From assembly GCA_016792845.1 (NCBI GenBank), contig JAEUKH010000038.1, positions 1 to 64,000 on the forward strand: a DNA stretch of 64,000 nucleotides, written 5' to 3'. Positions 1-8,841 of this stretch are shown in pieces (position 1 is the stretch's first letter; each line of letters opens with the position of its first letter). The DNA comes from Myxococcales bacterium (lineage in GTDB: Bacteria; Myxococcota_A; Polyangia; Polyangiales; Ga0077539). The position numbers and the translations under genes were made by a program. Under the pieces are notes generated by a model, which was given only the letters and a program-made list of their open reading frames with translations, was not told where the DNA came from and ran no database searches.

Positions 1-292
1 CGTGCGCCCCTCAGGGGGTGAGGTCACGCCAGGTGCGCGACGCCCTCTCATGCCCGCATGTCAACTAAAATCCGCGGGTAAACCTCAGCCTGGCAGGGCT
101 GAGGGGGCGCGAGGGCCGGGCATCCCCCAGGGGGTGAGGTCGCGCCGGCGTCGGGGCGCGGTGCAGCCTCGTCGGATCGGGCACTTCGCCCCCTCCGCTG
201 ACGCCACCACAAGTGCGGACACAGCCTGGCGACGGCGCGGTGCCGATCGGGCGACAGGGCCCTGAAACCTGGCCAACATTGCTTCGCACCTG
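1..292. other. Upstream region with a short imperfect direct repeat
   Basis: No gene is supported here. Open frames exist on both strands, but they overlap each other and have no recognisable product. A 19-base element occurs at 12-30 and again at 128-146 with one mismatch; it reads CAGGGGGTGAGGTC followed by (A/G)CGCC. The stretch 270-292 is the leader of the downstream sugar transferase. I see no convincing promoter. The repeat may belong to a structure that begins left of the window. Confidence 0.4.
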
Positions 293-1735
293 TTGAGGGC
301 TTTCATCACACTGTGCGACAGTCGCGCGGTGTCGAGGGTTCTTGTAGGTCGGCAGAGCGCGCGGATGGCCGTGGTCGATGGTTTGCTCATCATCGCCGCC
401 CTGGTCGTGTCGTTGTTGGCGGTGCGGTACAGCCGCGGCACCGCCGTCATCGTCGAGCTCTTCAACGACTGGACGGGCGCCACCGTGATCGCCCTCACGA
501 TGCACCTGGCGTCGTTCTATGTGTTCGAGCTCTACAATCTACGGCTCGATTTTCGGCGCGGGGTCAACATCTTGCGCTGCGCCGGCGCGGTGCTCACGGC
601 CTCGCTGGTGGTGGCCTTCGCGAGCTTCGTGGCCCCCCACTGGAGCTTCGGCCGCCTGCTCTTCGTCGTGCACGCGGCGCTCTTGGCGGCCACCACCGCG
701 AGCGTTCGCATTCTCTACACGCGCAGGTTGCGGCACCGCGAGCCGCCCGAGAAGGCCCTCTTGGTGGTGTCGACGCCGGTGCCCGAGGCGATGCTCACCG
801 AGCTCGGCGACAACCCCGAGCTGCCCTTCGCGCTGATCGGAGAGATGTCGGTGGGCACCTCCGCGCAGCGCATCACCTCGGTGCTTCGGGGCAGCTCGCT
901 CCCGCCCGTGGGCACGGTGCACGCCTCGGCCCAGATGCTCCGCGAGAAGGGCGCGCGGCACCTGGTGGTGTCGAACATCGACGCCCTCAGCCTCGAAGAC
1001 ACCCGCGAGCTGCTGCGCTTGAAGGGTGAAGGCATCGAGGCCCACGACGGGGTCGACCTCTTTCAGACGCTCAGCGGGCGCCTGCCGCTTGAGCTCTTGA
1101 ATGACAAATACTTCCTGAGAATCCCAGCGTTTACGAGAGACACGCGGCCCGTCTTGTCGAACCTCTTGCGCATCCTCGACCTCGCCGCGTCGCTCTCGCT
1201 CTTGTGTCTGTCGCTGCCGCTGTGGGTCTTCGCGATGCTGGGCATCAAGCTCACCATGCCGGGCCCGGTGTTTTACACCCAGGAGCGTGTCGGCAAAGAC
1301 GAGGTGCCGTACCGGCTCACCAAGTTTCGCAGCATGCGCCTCGACGCAGAGAAGAACGGGCCTCAGTGGTCGAGCGGCTCGGGCGACCCGCGGGTGACGC
1401 CCTTCGGTCGCTTTCTGCGCCGCAGCCGCATCGACGAGCTTCCGCAGCTGTGGTCGGTGTTGCGGGGCGAGATGAGCCTCGTGGGCCCGCGCCCCGAGCG
1501 CGCCGTGTTCGTGGCCGAGCTCAAAGAGAAGATCCCGTATTACGGGCTCCGCTTTCAGGTGAAGCCGGGTCTCACGGGTTGGGCCCAGGTCAATTATCGG
1601 TACGGCGCCAGCGTCGACGAGACCCGGATGAAGCTCTCGTACGATCTGTACTACGTGCAAGAGCGCTCGGTGGTGCTCTACCTGGTGGTGCTCTTGAAGA
1701 CCGTGCAGACGGTGCTGTTCAAGCCAGGTTCATAA
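293..1735 (+). CDS. Exopolysaccharide polyprenyl-phosphate sugar transferase (WbaP/EpsE-like)
   Basis: This enzyme is predicted to transfer a sugar-1-phosphate to undecaprenyl phosphate at the inner membrane, the first step of capsule or exopolysaccharide building. Four hydrophobic segments lie in the first 145 residues, and a fifth at about 290-315 leads into the bacterial sugar-transferase domain. That domain shows TKFRSMR (near 342), VTPFGRFLRRSRIDELPQ (near 367), the VGPRPE motif and PGLTGWAQV (near 424), all hallmarks of the family. Its 480 residues match TIGR03025/TIGR03013-type proteins. The start is uncertain: the longest frame begins with TTG at 293, while ATG at 365 opens directly on the first membrane helix, and neither has a strong Shine-Dalgarno sequence. 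It ends at TAA just before a shared hairpin. Other polysaccharide genes, if any, lie left of the window. Confidence 0.9.
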   Translation: MRAFITLCDSRAVSRVLVGRQSARMAVVDGLLIIAALVVSLLAVRYSRGTAVIVELFNDWTGATVIALTMHLASFYVFELYNLRLDFRRGVNILRCAGAVLTASLVVAFASFVAPHWSFGRLLFVVHAALLAATTASVRILYTRRLRHREPPEKALLVVSTPVPEAMLTELGDNPELPFALIGEMSVGTSAQRITSVLRGSSLPPVGTVHASAQMLREKGARHLVVSNIDALSLEDTRELLRLKGEGIEAHDGVDLFQTLSGRLPLELLNDKYFLRIPAFTRDTRPVLSNLLRILDLAASLSLLCLSLPLWVFAMLGIKLTMPGPVFYTQERVGKDEVPYRLTKFRSMRLDAEKNGPQWSSGSGDPRVTPFGRFLRRSRIDELPQLWSVLRGEMSLVGPRPERAVFVAELKEKIPYYGLRFQVKPGLTGWAQVNYRYGASVDETRMKLSYDLYYVQERSVVLYLVVLLKTVQTVLFKPGS

Positions 1736-1738
1736 GAA

Positions 1739-1774
1739 AGAGCCTCTGAACTCTTGAGAGAGTGCAGAGGCTCT
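1739..1774. terminator. Bidirectional hairpin between convergent genes
   Basis: A perfect 10-bp stem, AGAGCCTCTG (1739-1748) with CAGAGGCTCT (1765-1774), encloses a 16-base loop. It sits four bases after the sugar transferase stop and 25 bases before the end of the convergent DUF4340 gene. There is no long T-run on either side, so it may be a weak intrinsic terminator or a 3-prime-end stabiliser. Confidence 0.6.
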
Positions 1775-1799
1775 ATTCAATCAACCGAGGCCGCGGGGC

Positions 1800-2909
1800 T
1801 CAGTGCGGAGCCGCGCCGCCGCCGCCCGCGCCGGCCCGCTGGAGCTGCTGCTGAAGCTGCCGCATCACCTCAGGCGGAATGGCCATCCCCGGAGGTTGCC
1901 CCCCACCGCCCGGAGGCGCCTCGGCCGCTGGCGCCGCGGGGGCAGCCCCTGCGTCACCCGCGCCCGCATCGACCGGCTGCTGGAAGGCCGTCACCTGCGG
2001 GTTCACAGCGTCAGACGAGGCCCTGCTCACCACGAAGGTCACGTCGTTGCCCTCGCGGCGGAGGTACGACTCGCCGTCGCCGTGGTTGGCCCCGACCCTG
2101 AGCGTCACGGTCTGAGGCCCCGCGTCGCTGGTGAGGGTCAGGGTCACCCGCGGGCTCGCGTCGGTGAAGCCCACGGTGTCGCTGGCACCCGCGAAATCAG
2201 AGGCGCGGAGGTTCACCAGGGTGTCGACCAGGTTGCCAACCCGCGCGAGGTCGAGGCGCTCGACGGCGGTGCCCTCGGCCGCGGCCCAGGTGTCGCCCGA
2301 GCGGGTGAAGGTGAAGCTCCCCGCCGGGTTCACCCAGGCGACGCGATTCACCTGCGCCGCGGTGGCGTGGGTGATCTCGCGGTCGCGCCAGTCGCGCGCC
2401 TCACGGCGAACCGCGAAGCTGATCGACTGGTCGATCTGGAAGGTCTCGGTGCGGCCCGGGTACCGCACCACCGTGCCGTTGTCGACGCTCTCGCCCACGA
2501 AGAGCTCGAGCACCGTCGTCGCGCCGTTCTTCAGCGTGATCTTGACCGCGTGGCCGTCGTCGACGCCGAAGGTCTCGTAGCTCTGCGCGCTGCGCCCGGC
2601 GATGCGGGTCACCCGCGCCTCGCCGAGTCGCTCGATGACCTCTTCGACCAGGCGCCCCTCGGTGGGGCCCTGGCCCGGGCTGGTCATCCGCCAGGCGCCA
2701 TTGACCTTCGCGAATTCGAGGTCTTGTTGACCGCTCGCCGCCGACGGGCGGTGCAGCGTGAGGTGGTCGACCCGCGCGCCTTCGAGGCGAGGCCACGGGT
2801 TGCTGAGGTCGCCCGATTCGCTCGATGGCGGCGTGCGATAGACGTAGGCGGTGCCAGCCCCGAGCGCGACGAGGATGCCCAGGGCAATCGTGAGGCCTTT
2901 TGAGTTCAT
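1800..2909 (-). CDS. DUF4340 domain protein, last gene of a Gld-type ABC operon
   Basis: The protein has 369 residues. A signal anchor at residues 6-24 is followed by an exported, beta-rich body with the DUF4340 pattern (alternating strands, EVIERLGEARVTRI, a RDREI segment near the middle). The tail of about 45 residues is Ala/Pro/Gly/Gln-rich and looks disordered. DUF4340 proteins are commonly encoded next to GldG-like ABC components and are thought to act on the outer face of the inner membrane; their biochemistry is unknown. The gene lies 55 bp after the GldG-like gene and is probably co-transcribed with it. It converges on the sugar transferase across the 1739-1774 hairpin. ATG start; family call good, function unknown. 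Confidence 0.85.
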   Translation of the reverse strand: MNSKGLTIALGILVALGAGTAYVYRTPPSSESGDLSNPWPRLEGARVDHLTLHRPSAASGQQDLEFAKVNGAWRMTSPGQGPTEGRLVEEVIERLGEARVTRIAGRSAQSYETFGVDDGHAVKITLKNGATTVLELFVGESVDNGTVVRYPGRTETFQIDQSISFAVRREARDWRDREITHATAAQVNRVAWVNPAGSFTFTRSGDTWAAAEGTAVERLDLARVGNLVDTLVNLRASDFAGASDTVGFTDASPRVTLTLTSDAGPQTVTLRVGANHGDGESYLRREGNDVTFVVSRASSDAVNPQVTAFQQPVDAGAGDAGAAPAAPAAEAPPGGGGQPPGMAIPPEVMRQLQQQLQRAGAGGGGAAPH

Positions 2910-2964
2910 CGGAGTTTCTTATCGAGGTTGATGAGAGTGAATCATTGACCGTTGAGGGCCACGC

Positions 2965-4650
2965 TCACAGCGTGATCTCGGCGCGCTTGCGCGCGCGGTA
3001 ACGGTCAACGAAGAGCCCGATGAGCCCCACCAGGAGCGGCAAGCCCAAGATCGACCCCCACTGGAAGAGGTTCTTCTTGGTGTCGCTGACCTCGCCGAGG
3101 GTCGGCTCGCTGACGTCTTTCGCACGCACCGCGAGGAGGTCGGGGTCTTGCGAGAGCCAGTCGAACACGTTCAAGAGCATCTGCACGTTGGTGGGGATGC
3201 CCCCCTGAATGGGCGCGATGGTGCGGAGCTGCTCGATGCCGAAGAGCTTGCCCGAGCTGGCCACGAGGAGCCGCGCGGGGTGCTCGCGGCTCGCGTGCGC
3301 GGGCACCTGGGCCGAGGCGCCCGAGACCCCCGCGTCACCGCTGGCGGTGTTGCCGCTGGTGTCGTTCGCGAAGGCGCTGCGGAGCTGCCCTTCGAGCGCC
3401 ACCGCGAGGGTGTGCGGCCCGTTCGACGACGCGAAGACCGAGCCGCGACGCTCGATCAGCTCGACCGCGTTCAGCTCGAAGCGATCGCGCTGCGTGATCG
3501 AGCGCACCGAGCTGCGCCCCACGATGGTGAGCGTGGTGCCGTTCTCGGTCGCGCGGGTGTTGTTGAGCGTGAGGCTCGACGCGAAGGGCATCACCACCAG
3601 CGGGAGCCGAAACACCGTCGGGTGCGCCGTGTTGATGCCCGGCCCGTTCTCTTCGCGCTGCGCGATGAGGGCGGGGTACGCGAACATCGGGATGCGCACG
3701 CGCCCCATCTCGATCTCTTGGATCGAGTCCATGCCCTGGAAGTCGAGCACCACGTCGGGGTTGACGGTGACGCCGTACCCGTCGAGGAGCGCGTTGAGGC
3801 CGTGCTCAGCGCGGGCCGCGGTGGGCTGCGTGTCGTTGCCCGTGGTGGCCACGCCGCCCGCGAAGACCGCCACCGAGCCGCCCCGCATGAGGTACGCGTT
3901 GATGCGCCGCAGCTCGGGCTCGGGGATGGCCCGGGTCGGGTTCAAAATCACCAGACCCTTGATGTCATTGGGCACATCGTCGGTGCCGCCGTGCAAATCG
4001 ACCTGGGTGGTGGTGTACCCGAGGTGAGCCTCTTGCAAGATGCGCGAGAGGTACGGCAGCGCCTGCTCAGGCGAGCTCTCGTCGTGCCCCGTGAGGAAGC
4101 CGATGCGGCGCTCAGGGTCGACCATCTTCTTGATGATCGAGGTGATCTGGTACTCCATCCCCTCGACGCCGGGGTTCACGAATTCGATACGCTCGCTGTT
4201 GCGGAGGTACTGAAACGTGATGCACCGATAGACCTCTTGAAAGGTCGCCTGGCGGTCGCGCATGTTGACCGCCTGGAGGGGGCGCTTGGGGCACGACGCG
4301 CTGTCAGCCTGGCGCCGCCGCTCGTCGTTGTCGGTGCGCACCCAGCGCACGTTGACCCGGTCGTTGCCGACGGCCACGTACTCGGCGAGCTGCTCGCGGA
4401 GCATGCGCTCGTCGTCGTTGGCCGGCGCGGGCTGATCGGGCGACCAATACACCGTGATGCTGACGTTGTCGGTCAGGCGCTCAAGGGTGTGCCGCGTGCC
4501 GCGCGACAGGGTGTAGAGCTCGCGCTTGGTGAGGTCGAAGCGGAGCCGCGTCACCACCTTCACCGCGAGGAGATTCACCAGAACCAGGGCCGCCGCCACG
4601 ATGGCGACGAAGGCACCCGATTGAAACCGTGCTTGTGATTGCCGTTCCAT
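2965..4650 (-). CDS. GldG-like auxiliary ABC transport protein
   Basis: The 561-residue protein has an N-terminal membrane helix (about 12-32), a large periplasmic body, and a C-terminal helix (about 528-546) followed by a basic tail, as in GldG and other members of the uncharacterised auxiliary ABC family. Typical segments are FDLTKRELYTLS after the first helix, GMEYQITSIIKK in the middle and the IGFLTGHDE strand. In Bacteroidota the GldA-GldF-GldG complex supports gliding. In other phyla the same trio has no settled role, so gliding should not be assumed here. The ATG lies 10 bp after the permease stop, in one operon with the ATPase, permease and DUF4340 protein. Confidence 0.88.
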   Translation of the reverse strand: MERQSQARFQSGAFVAIVAAALVLVNLLAVKVVTRLRFDLTKRELYTLSRGTRHTLERLTDNVSITVYWSPDQPAPANDDERMLREQLAEYVAVGNDRVNVRWVRTDNDERRRQADSASCPKRPLQAVNMRDRQATFQEVYRCITFQYLRNSERIEFVNPGVEGMEYQITSIIKKMVDPERRIGFLTGHDESSPEQALPYLSRILQEAHLGYTTTQVDLHGGTDDVPNDIKGLVILNPTRAIPEPELRRINAYLMRGGSVAVFAGGVATTGNDTQPTAARAEHGLNALLDGYGVTVNPDVVLDFQGMDSIQEIEMGRVRIPMFAYPALIAQREENGPGINTAHPTVFRLPLVVMPFASSLTLNNTRATENGTTLTIVGRSSVRSITQRDRFELNAVELIERRGSVFASSNGPHTLAVALEGQLRSAFANDTSGNTASGDAGVSGASAQVPAHASREHPARLLVASSGKLFGIEQLRTIAPIQGGIPTNVQMLLNVFDWLSQDPDLLAVRAKDVSEPTLGEVSDTKKNLFQWGSILGLPLLVGLIGLFVDRYRARKRAEITL

Positions 4651-4660
4651 AGGTAACGTG

Positions 4661-5575
4661 TCAGCTCCAGCGGCGGCTGTCGAGCGAGCGCGCGGTGGCC
4701 ATGAGGCTCACCGAGATGACGCTCACAAAGTAGATGATGTTGCGCGCGTCGATGACGCCGCGGGCGATGCTTGTAAAGTGGTAATCGGGGCAGAGGTACT
4801 CGAGCACCGTCGCCGCGCCGCCGAAGAAGATGAGGGCCTTGTTCAAGAGAAAGAACAGCGCGCCCACGATGAAGGCCACGAAGAAGGCCGTAATCTGGTC
4901 TTTGGTGTACGAAGAGACCATCACCCCGAAGGCGACGTAGCTCGCCCCGCCGAGGAAGAGGCCGATGTACCCGCCGATCACGGGGCCCCAATCGAGCTCG
5001 CCCATGCGCGAGATCGCGAAGGGGTAGGTGAGCGTCGCGGTGATGCACACCGCCAAGAGGCCCAACGCGCCGAGGTACTTGCCGAGGATGACCTCCCAGT
5101 CGCGAACGGGCTGGGTGATCAACATCTCAAGGGTGCCGGTGCGCTTCTCTTCAGCGAAGGTGCGCATCGCGATGGCCGGCGAGATCAAGGGCAGCAGCCA
5201 CGAGATGCTGTTGAACATCGGCTGCAACGAGGCCTTGCCGATCACCAGAAACGCGAAAGGGAAGAAGACCAGAAAGCCCACCAAGAGGAGGAACATCCCG
5301 ATCACGATGTACCCGAGCGCCGACGAGAAGTACGAGCCGAACTCGCGCGACGCGATGGTGCTGGTGTTGCTGAAGAAGCTCCCCACGCTGCCGCGCACCA
5401 CGGGGCCTGCGCCGCCGCCCGCGGGGCGCGCCTCGGCCGCGCTGGGCTTCTCTTCACGGGCCGCGACGTCGGCCAAGGCCTTGTCGTCGCCGCCTTGGGC
5501 CTCGGCCTCGGGGGCCGCGGTCTCTTCAGAGGCGCTCGCCTCGGGCGCCTCGGTCTTCGATTCATTCTCTGACAT
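4661..5575 (-). CDS. ABC-2 type permease (GldF-like)
   Basis: This is the membrane subunit of the ABC system. The first 60 or so residues are acidic and Ala/Glu-rich, an extension not usual for GldF. Then follow the amphipathic entry IASREFGSYFSS and about six membrane helices. The loop FAEEKRTGTLEMLITQP is the best family signature. I chose ATG at 5575 because AAGGAG overlaps the end of the ATPase gene 11 bases upstream of it; an in-frame GTG at 5587 overlaps the ATPase stop and has no ribosome site. The protein is 304 residues from this start. The tight arrangement with the ATPase suggests coupled translation. The substrate is unknown. Confidence 0.9.
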   Translation of the reverse strand: MSENESKTEAPEASASEETAAPEAEAQGGDDKALADVAAREEKPSAAEARPAGGGAGPVVRGSVGSFFSNTSTIASREFGSYFSSALGYIVIGMFLLLVGFLVFFPFAFLVIGKASLQPMFNSISWLLPLISPAIAMRTFAEEKRTGTLEMLITQPVRDWEVILGKYLGALGLLAVCITATLTYPFAISRMGELDWGPVIGGYIGLFLGGASYVAFGVMVSSYTKDQITAFFVAFIVGALFFLLNKALIFFGGAATVLEYLCPDYHFTSIARGVIDARNIIYFVSVISVSLMATARSLDSRRWS

Positions 5576-5583
5576 GACTACGG

Positions 5584-6600
5584 TCACTCCTTGTTCGCGG
5601 CGCGGCCGCCGTCAGCGTTGCGGCGCGGCGCATCGCCACCCACCGTCAGTTGGCGGAAGACTTCTTCGAGCTGCAGCGTCTCGCGGCGGAGCTCGAGCAG
5701 CGTCCACCCCTTGTCGACGGCGAGCTTGAAGAACTCGCGGCGATGATCGTTGGCGCCCCGCGCGCTCACCTCGACGGTGTGGGCCCGGTCGTCGCTCGGC
5801 AGCTCTTTGACGGTGCCGCTCGACACCACCTTGAGCACCGCGTCTTTGATCTCTTGAAACGACTTCGGCGCCCGGGCCTCTTTCTCATCGAAGCTCAGCA
5901 CGTAGCGCACGCTGCCGCTCTTGGCGGCGAGCTCGTCGGGGGCGCCGTCGGCCACGATCTTGCCGCGGTTCACGATGAGCATCCGCGCGCAGGCCTCTTT
6001 GGCCTCGGCGAGGTCGTGGGTCGAGAGCATCACCGTGCGCGTCTTGCCGATGCGCTTGATGTACTCGATCACCTCGGCGCTCTCGTTCGGGTCGAGGTCG
6101 GCGGTGGGCTCATCGAGGATGAGAATGGGCGGGTCGTGGATGAGCGCTTGCGCGAGGCCCACCCGCTGCTGGAAGCCGTACGACAGCTCGCCGATGAGCT
6201 TCGGGAGCGCGTCTTTGAGCCCGCAGATCTCGACCACCTCTTTGATCTTGGCGCGCTGCTTGTCTTTTGAGATGGCCCTGAGATCGGCCGCGAATTCGAG
6301 GTACTCGACCACGCCCATTTCTTTGTAGAGCGAGGCGCGCTGGGGCAAATACCCGAGCACCGAGCGGGCCGAGAGCGGGTCTTCGAAGACGTCGTAGCCG
6401 CCCACCTTCGCGACGCCCTCGGTGGGCGCGATAAAGCAGGTGAGGATCTTCATCGTGGTGCTCTTGCCCGCACCGTTCGGCCCGAGGAACCCAACCACCT
6501 CGCCGCGTCGGATCTCAAAGTTGAGTTGATCGATGGCGCGATGGTTGCCGTACTTCTTGGTCAACCCCCGCGCCTCGATCATCACATCGTTACTGGCCAT
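5584..6600 (-). CDS. ABC transporter ATPase (GldA-like)
   Basis: This 338-residue ATPase has Walker A GPNGAGKST (about residues 39-47), a variant signature LSYGFQQRVG (near 138), Walker B ILILDEPTADLDP and the switch histidine in STHD. About 100 residues after the ATPase core form an extra domain common in GldA, NosF and NatA-type importers or exporters. It is the first gene of the operon ATPase, permease, GldG-like, DUF4340. A sigma-70-like promoter lies about 190 bp upstream. The C-terminus runs into the ribosome site of the permease gene. Catalytic residues look intact. Confidence 0.93.
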   Translation of the reverse strand: MASNDVMIEARGLTKKYGNHRAIDQLNFEIRRGEVVGFLGPNGAGKSTTMKILTCFIAPTEGVAKVGGYDVFEDPLSARSVLGYLPQRASLYKEMGVVEYLEFAADLRAISKDKQRAKIKEVVEICGLKDALPKLIGELSYGFQQRVGLAQALIHDPPILILDEPTADLDPNESAEVIEYIKRIGKTRTVMLSTHDLAEAKEACARMLIVNRGKIVADGAPDELAAKSGSVRYVLSFDEKEARAPKSFQEIKDAVLKVVSSGTVKELPSDDRAHTVEVSARGANDHRREFFKLAVDKGWTLLELRRETLQLEEVFRQLTVGGDAPRRNADGGRAANKE

Positions 6601-6950
6601 CGCCTCTGCCCTGTTGAAGTTGAGTCACGTCTTGCCTTCGTTGCCGCGCCGTCGGTCGAGGCCATCGCGCACCTCGAAGACCCGCCGGCCGCTGCCTCCG
6701 AGGCGCCGACCGCAACGCCCCGGGTCTCGACCCGGCGCGCAGCGGCGCCCTGAACAGATGCCTCGGCCGCCCGAAAACGGGGCGCATCCTAATCAGCGAC
6801 CCCGGCAAGTCAACGTCGGTACAGAAACCCACGAGACAATGCCAGAGGCGGTGATCACGCACGCGCGAACCGGGGCGCGGGGGCGCACATTCCCCCGGGC
6901 GATCATTTTTCACCCTGGGGCTGTCGTTGCGGCCTATGAGAGGGCCCGCG
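6601..6950. other. Divergent intergenic region, ABC operon and thioesterase
   Basis: This 350-bp stretch separates two divergent transcription units. Short overlapping frames occur on both strands, but none looks like a protein. It contains the minus-strand promoter at 6786-6813 and the GAGAGGG ribosome site (6938-6944) for the plus-strand thioesterase. I could not place a clear promoter for the plus strand. Confidence 0.5.
6786..6813 (-). promoter_or_regulatory. Sigma-70-like promoter of the ABC operon
   Basis: On the minus strand TTGACT (6808-6813, 5 of 6 to consensus), a 16-base spacer, and TAGGAT (6786-6791, 4 of 6) form a plausible housekeeping promoter. The start point would be near 6779, leaving an untranslated leader of about 180 bases before the ATPase ATG at 6600. 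Confidence 0.4.
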
Positions 6951-7370
6951 ATGTTTGAGTCTCTGAGGCCTGTGCGGTTCGCCGAGGTTGACGCGGCGCA
7001 GATCGTCTTCTTTGCGCGGTACCTCGAATACTGCCACGACGCGCTCGAGGCCTTCTTCGGCGCCCTCGAGGGCGGCTACCCCCACATGATCAACGTGCGC
7101 GACCTGGGCATCCCCTCGGTGCACGCCGAGATCGACTGGCGCGCGCCACTCCGGTACGGCGACACCGCGCGCATCGAGGTGCGGGTCGCGCAGATCGGCA
7201 CCCGCAGCGCCACGTTTGCGCATCGCTTGTACCGCCAGGGTGACAACGTGCTCGCGGCCGAGGTGAAACAGACGGTGGTATTCTGTCACCTTCGTGCCTT
7301 GGGGTCGGTGGTGATCCCGGGTGATGTTCGGGCGCTGCTCGAAGCACACCTTGAGGCGCCGAAGGGGTAG
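6951..7370 (+). CDS. Acyl-CoA thioesterase, YbgC/FadM hotdog family
   Basis: This small hotdog-fold enzyme is predicted to hydrolyse acyl-CoA thioesters. At the N-terminus VRFAEVDAAQ carries the family aspartate (D14 from this start), then FFARYLEYCHDALEAFF forms the central helix. The rest is the usual sheet (DWRAPLRYGD, IEVRVAQIGTRS). Length 139 residues is normal. ATG at 6951 is preferred because GAGAGGG lies six bases upstream; an in-frame ATG at 6936 has nothing comparable. The next gene, a PLP lyase, starts 15 bp after the stop, so the two may be co-transcribed and share a fatty-acyl context. The natural substrate cannot be told from sequence. Confidence 0.85.
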   Translation: MFESLRPVRFAEVDAAQIVFFARYLEYCHDALEAFFGALEGGYPHMINVRDLGIPSVHAEIDWRAPLRYGDTARIEVRVAQIGTRSATFAHRLYRQGDNVLAAEVKQTVVFCHLRALGSVVIPGDVRALLEAHLEAPKG

Positions 7371-7385
7371 AGTCTCGGGCCAACG

Positions 7386-8831
7386 ATGGCCCTACGAGAC
7401 ACCCCCGCGAACCGCGACGAACTCTTGCAACAGCTCGAATCAGCCCGCAGCCACGACGTACCGTGGAAGAGCGGGCGCGCGTTCGGATACGTCTTCGAAA
7501 CCGGCGACGACGCGCAGGCGCTGGGCAAGACGGCGTATGCGAGCTTTCTCACCGAGAACGGGCTCGATCCGACGGCCTTCCCGAGTTACCCGCGGCTTGA
7601 GAACGATGTGATCGGGTGGGTGCTCGACCAGACCCGTTGCCCCGCCGAGGGGGTGGGTATTTTCACCTCGGGCGGCACCGAGAGCATCCTCTTGGCGGTG
7701 AAAGCCGCACGCGAGGCGGCGCGGGCGGCGCGCCCTGACCTCGCGCGCTTCGAGCTGGTCTTGCCCATCACGGCGCACGCGGCCTTCTTCAAGGCGGCGC
7801 ACTATTTCGACCTCGACGTGGTCACCACGGCGGTCGACCCTGAGAGCTTTCGGGCCGACCCCGGGGCCATCGAGGCCGCCATCACCGAGCGCACCGCGAT
7901 GGTGGTGGTGTCGGCGCCCTCGTTCGCGCACGGCGTGGTCGACCCCGTGGCCGAGGTGGCCGCGGTGTGCCGCGCGCGGGGCGTGTGGCTCCACACCGAC
8001 GGGTGCGTGGGCGGCTGGCTCTTGCCGTACTTTCGCGCGCTCGGCGCCAAGGTGCCCGACTACGATTTTAGCGTCGAAGGGGTGCAGAGCATGTCGGTCG
8101 ACCTGCACAAGTTCGCCTTCTGCGCGAAGGGCGCGAGCGTGGTGCTGTTTCGCACCCCCGCGCTGCGCCGCCACGCCGCCTTCGCCTGCGGCAGCTGGAC
8201 GGGCTACAGCCTGGTGAATTTCGGCGTCCAGAGCAGCAAGAGCGAGGGCCCCGTGGCCTCGGCGTGGGCGACGCTCCAGGCCTTCGGTCACCAAGGGTAT
8301 CGCGCGCAGGTCGAGGGCATGCACCGGGCCGCCGAGCGCGTCAGGGCGGCGGTGCGGGCGCACCCTGACCTCCGCATCCTCGGTGAGCCGTGCATGAGCC
8401 TTTTTGCCATCGCGAGCGACACCGTTAACGTGTTTCACCTCCAAGACGAGCTGCGCCTGCGCGGCTGGCACACCCGCTCGCAGCTCCGCCGCGGGCCCTC
8501 GCCCGAGAACGTCCATGTGCTCTTGACCCCTGTGAATGACCGCTGGGTCGACGCCTTCATCAACGACCTCGGCGAGGCCGTCGAGGCCGCCCGGGCGCTG
8601 CCCCCGAGCGAGCTCGCCGCGCAGCTCCGCGAGATGTTCGCCAACCTCGACCCCGCCAATGTCAGCGACGACGTCATCGCCGGCATGATGTCGAGCGCGG
8701 GGGTCTCTCAGGGCGCTCTGCCCGGCCGCACCGCCGAGGTCAACCAGATGATGAACGCCCTGCCCACGGCCATCATCGAGCGCGCCCTCGTGCACTACGT
8801 CGACGGCACCTTCCGGCCCGCCCGGGGCTGA
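7386..8831 (+). CDS. PLP-dependent lyase/decarboxylase, sphingosine-1-phosphate-lyase-like
   Basis: This is a fold-type I PLP enzyme of the group II decarboxylase superfamily. It resembles sphingosine-1-phosphate lyase more than amino acid decarboxylases: FTSGGTESILLAVKAARE binds the PLP phosphate, HTDGCVGGW holds the ring aspartate, and SVDLHKF carries the Schiff-base lysine (K242). S1P lyase cleaves phosphorylated long-chain bases to a fatty aldehyde and phosphoethanolamine. Unlike the eukaryotic enzymes it lacks an N-terminal membrane helix. Length (481 aa) fits soluble bacterial homologs. The thioesterase just upstream also points to fatty-chain metabolism. An amino acid decarboxylase role remains possible. 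ATG start at 7386. It ends 40 bp before the convergent Hsp70 gene. Confidence 0.8.
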   Translation: MALRDTPANRDELLQQLESARSHDVPWKSGRAFGYVFETGDDAQALGKTAYASFLTENGLDPTAFPSYPRLENDVIGWVLDQTRCPAEGVGIFTSGGTESILLAVKAAREAARAARPDLARFELVLPITAHAAFFKAAHYFDLDVVTTAVDPESFRADPGAIEAAITERTAMVVVSAPSFAHGVVDPVAEVAAVCRARGVWLHTDGCVGGWLLPYFRALGAKVPDYDFSVEGVQSMSVDLHKFAFCAKGASVVLFRTPALRRHAAFACGSWTGYSLVNFGVQSSKSEGPVASAWATLQAFGHQGYRAQVEGMHRAAERVRAAVRAHPDLRILGEPCMSLFAIASDTVNVFHLQDELRLRGWHTRSQLRRGPSPENVHVLLTPVNDRWVDAFINDLGEAVEAARALPPSELAAQLREMFANLDPANVSDDVIAGMMSSAGVSQGALPGRTAEVNQMMNALPTAIIERALVHYVDGTFRPARG

Positions 8832-8841
8832 TGTTCACACC

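Noticed and set aside
2..265. 87-residue frame at the left edge
   Set aside because: No product, no ribosome site, and overlapped by two other frames on the opposite strand.
539..1660. 373-residue minus-strand frame under the sugar transferase
   Set aside because: No domain or start signal; it mirrors the real gene.
3148..4638. 496-residue open frame on the plus strand
   Set aside because: It is the complement of the GldG-like gene; composition is His/Arg/Val-rich and random, typical of an antisense shadow in high-GC DNA.
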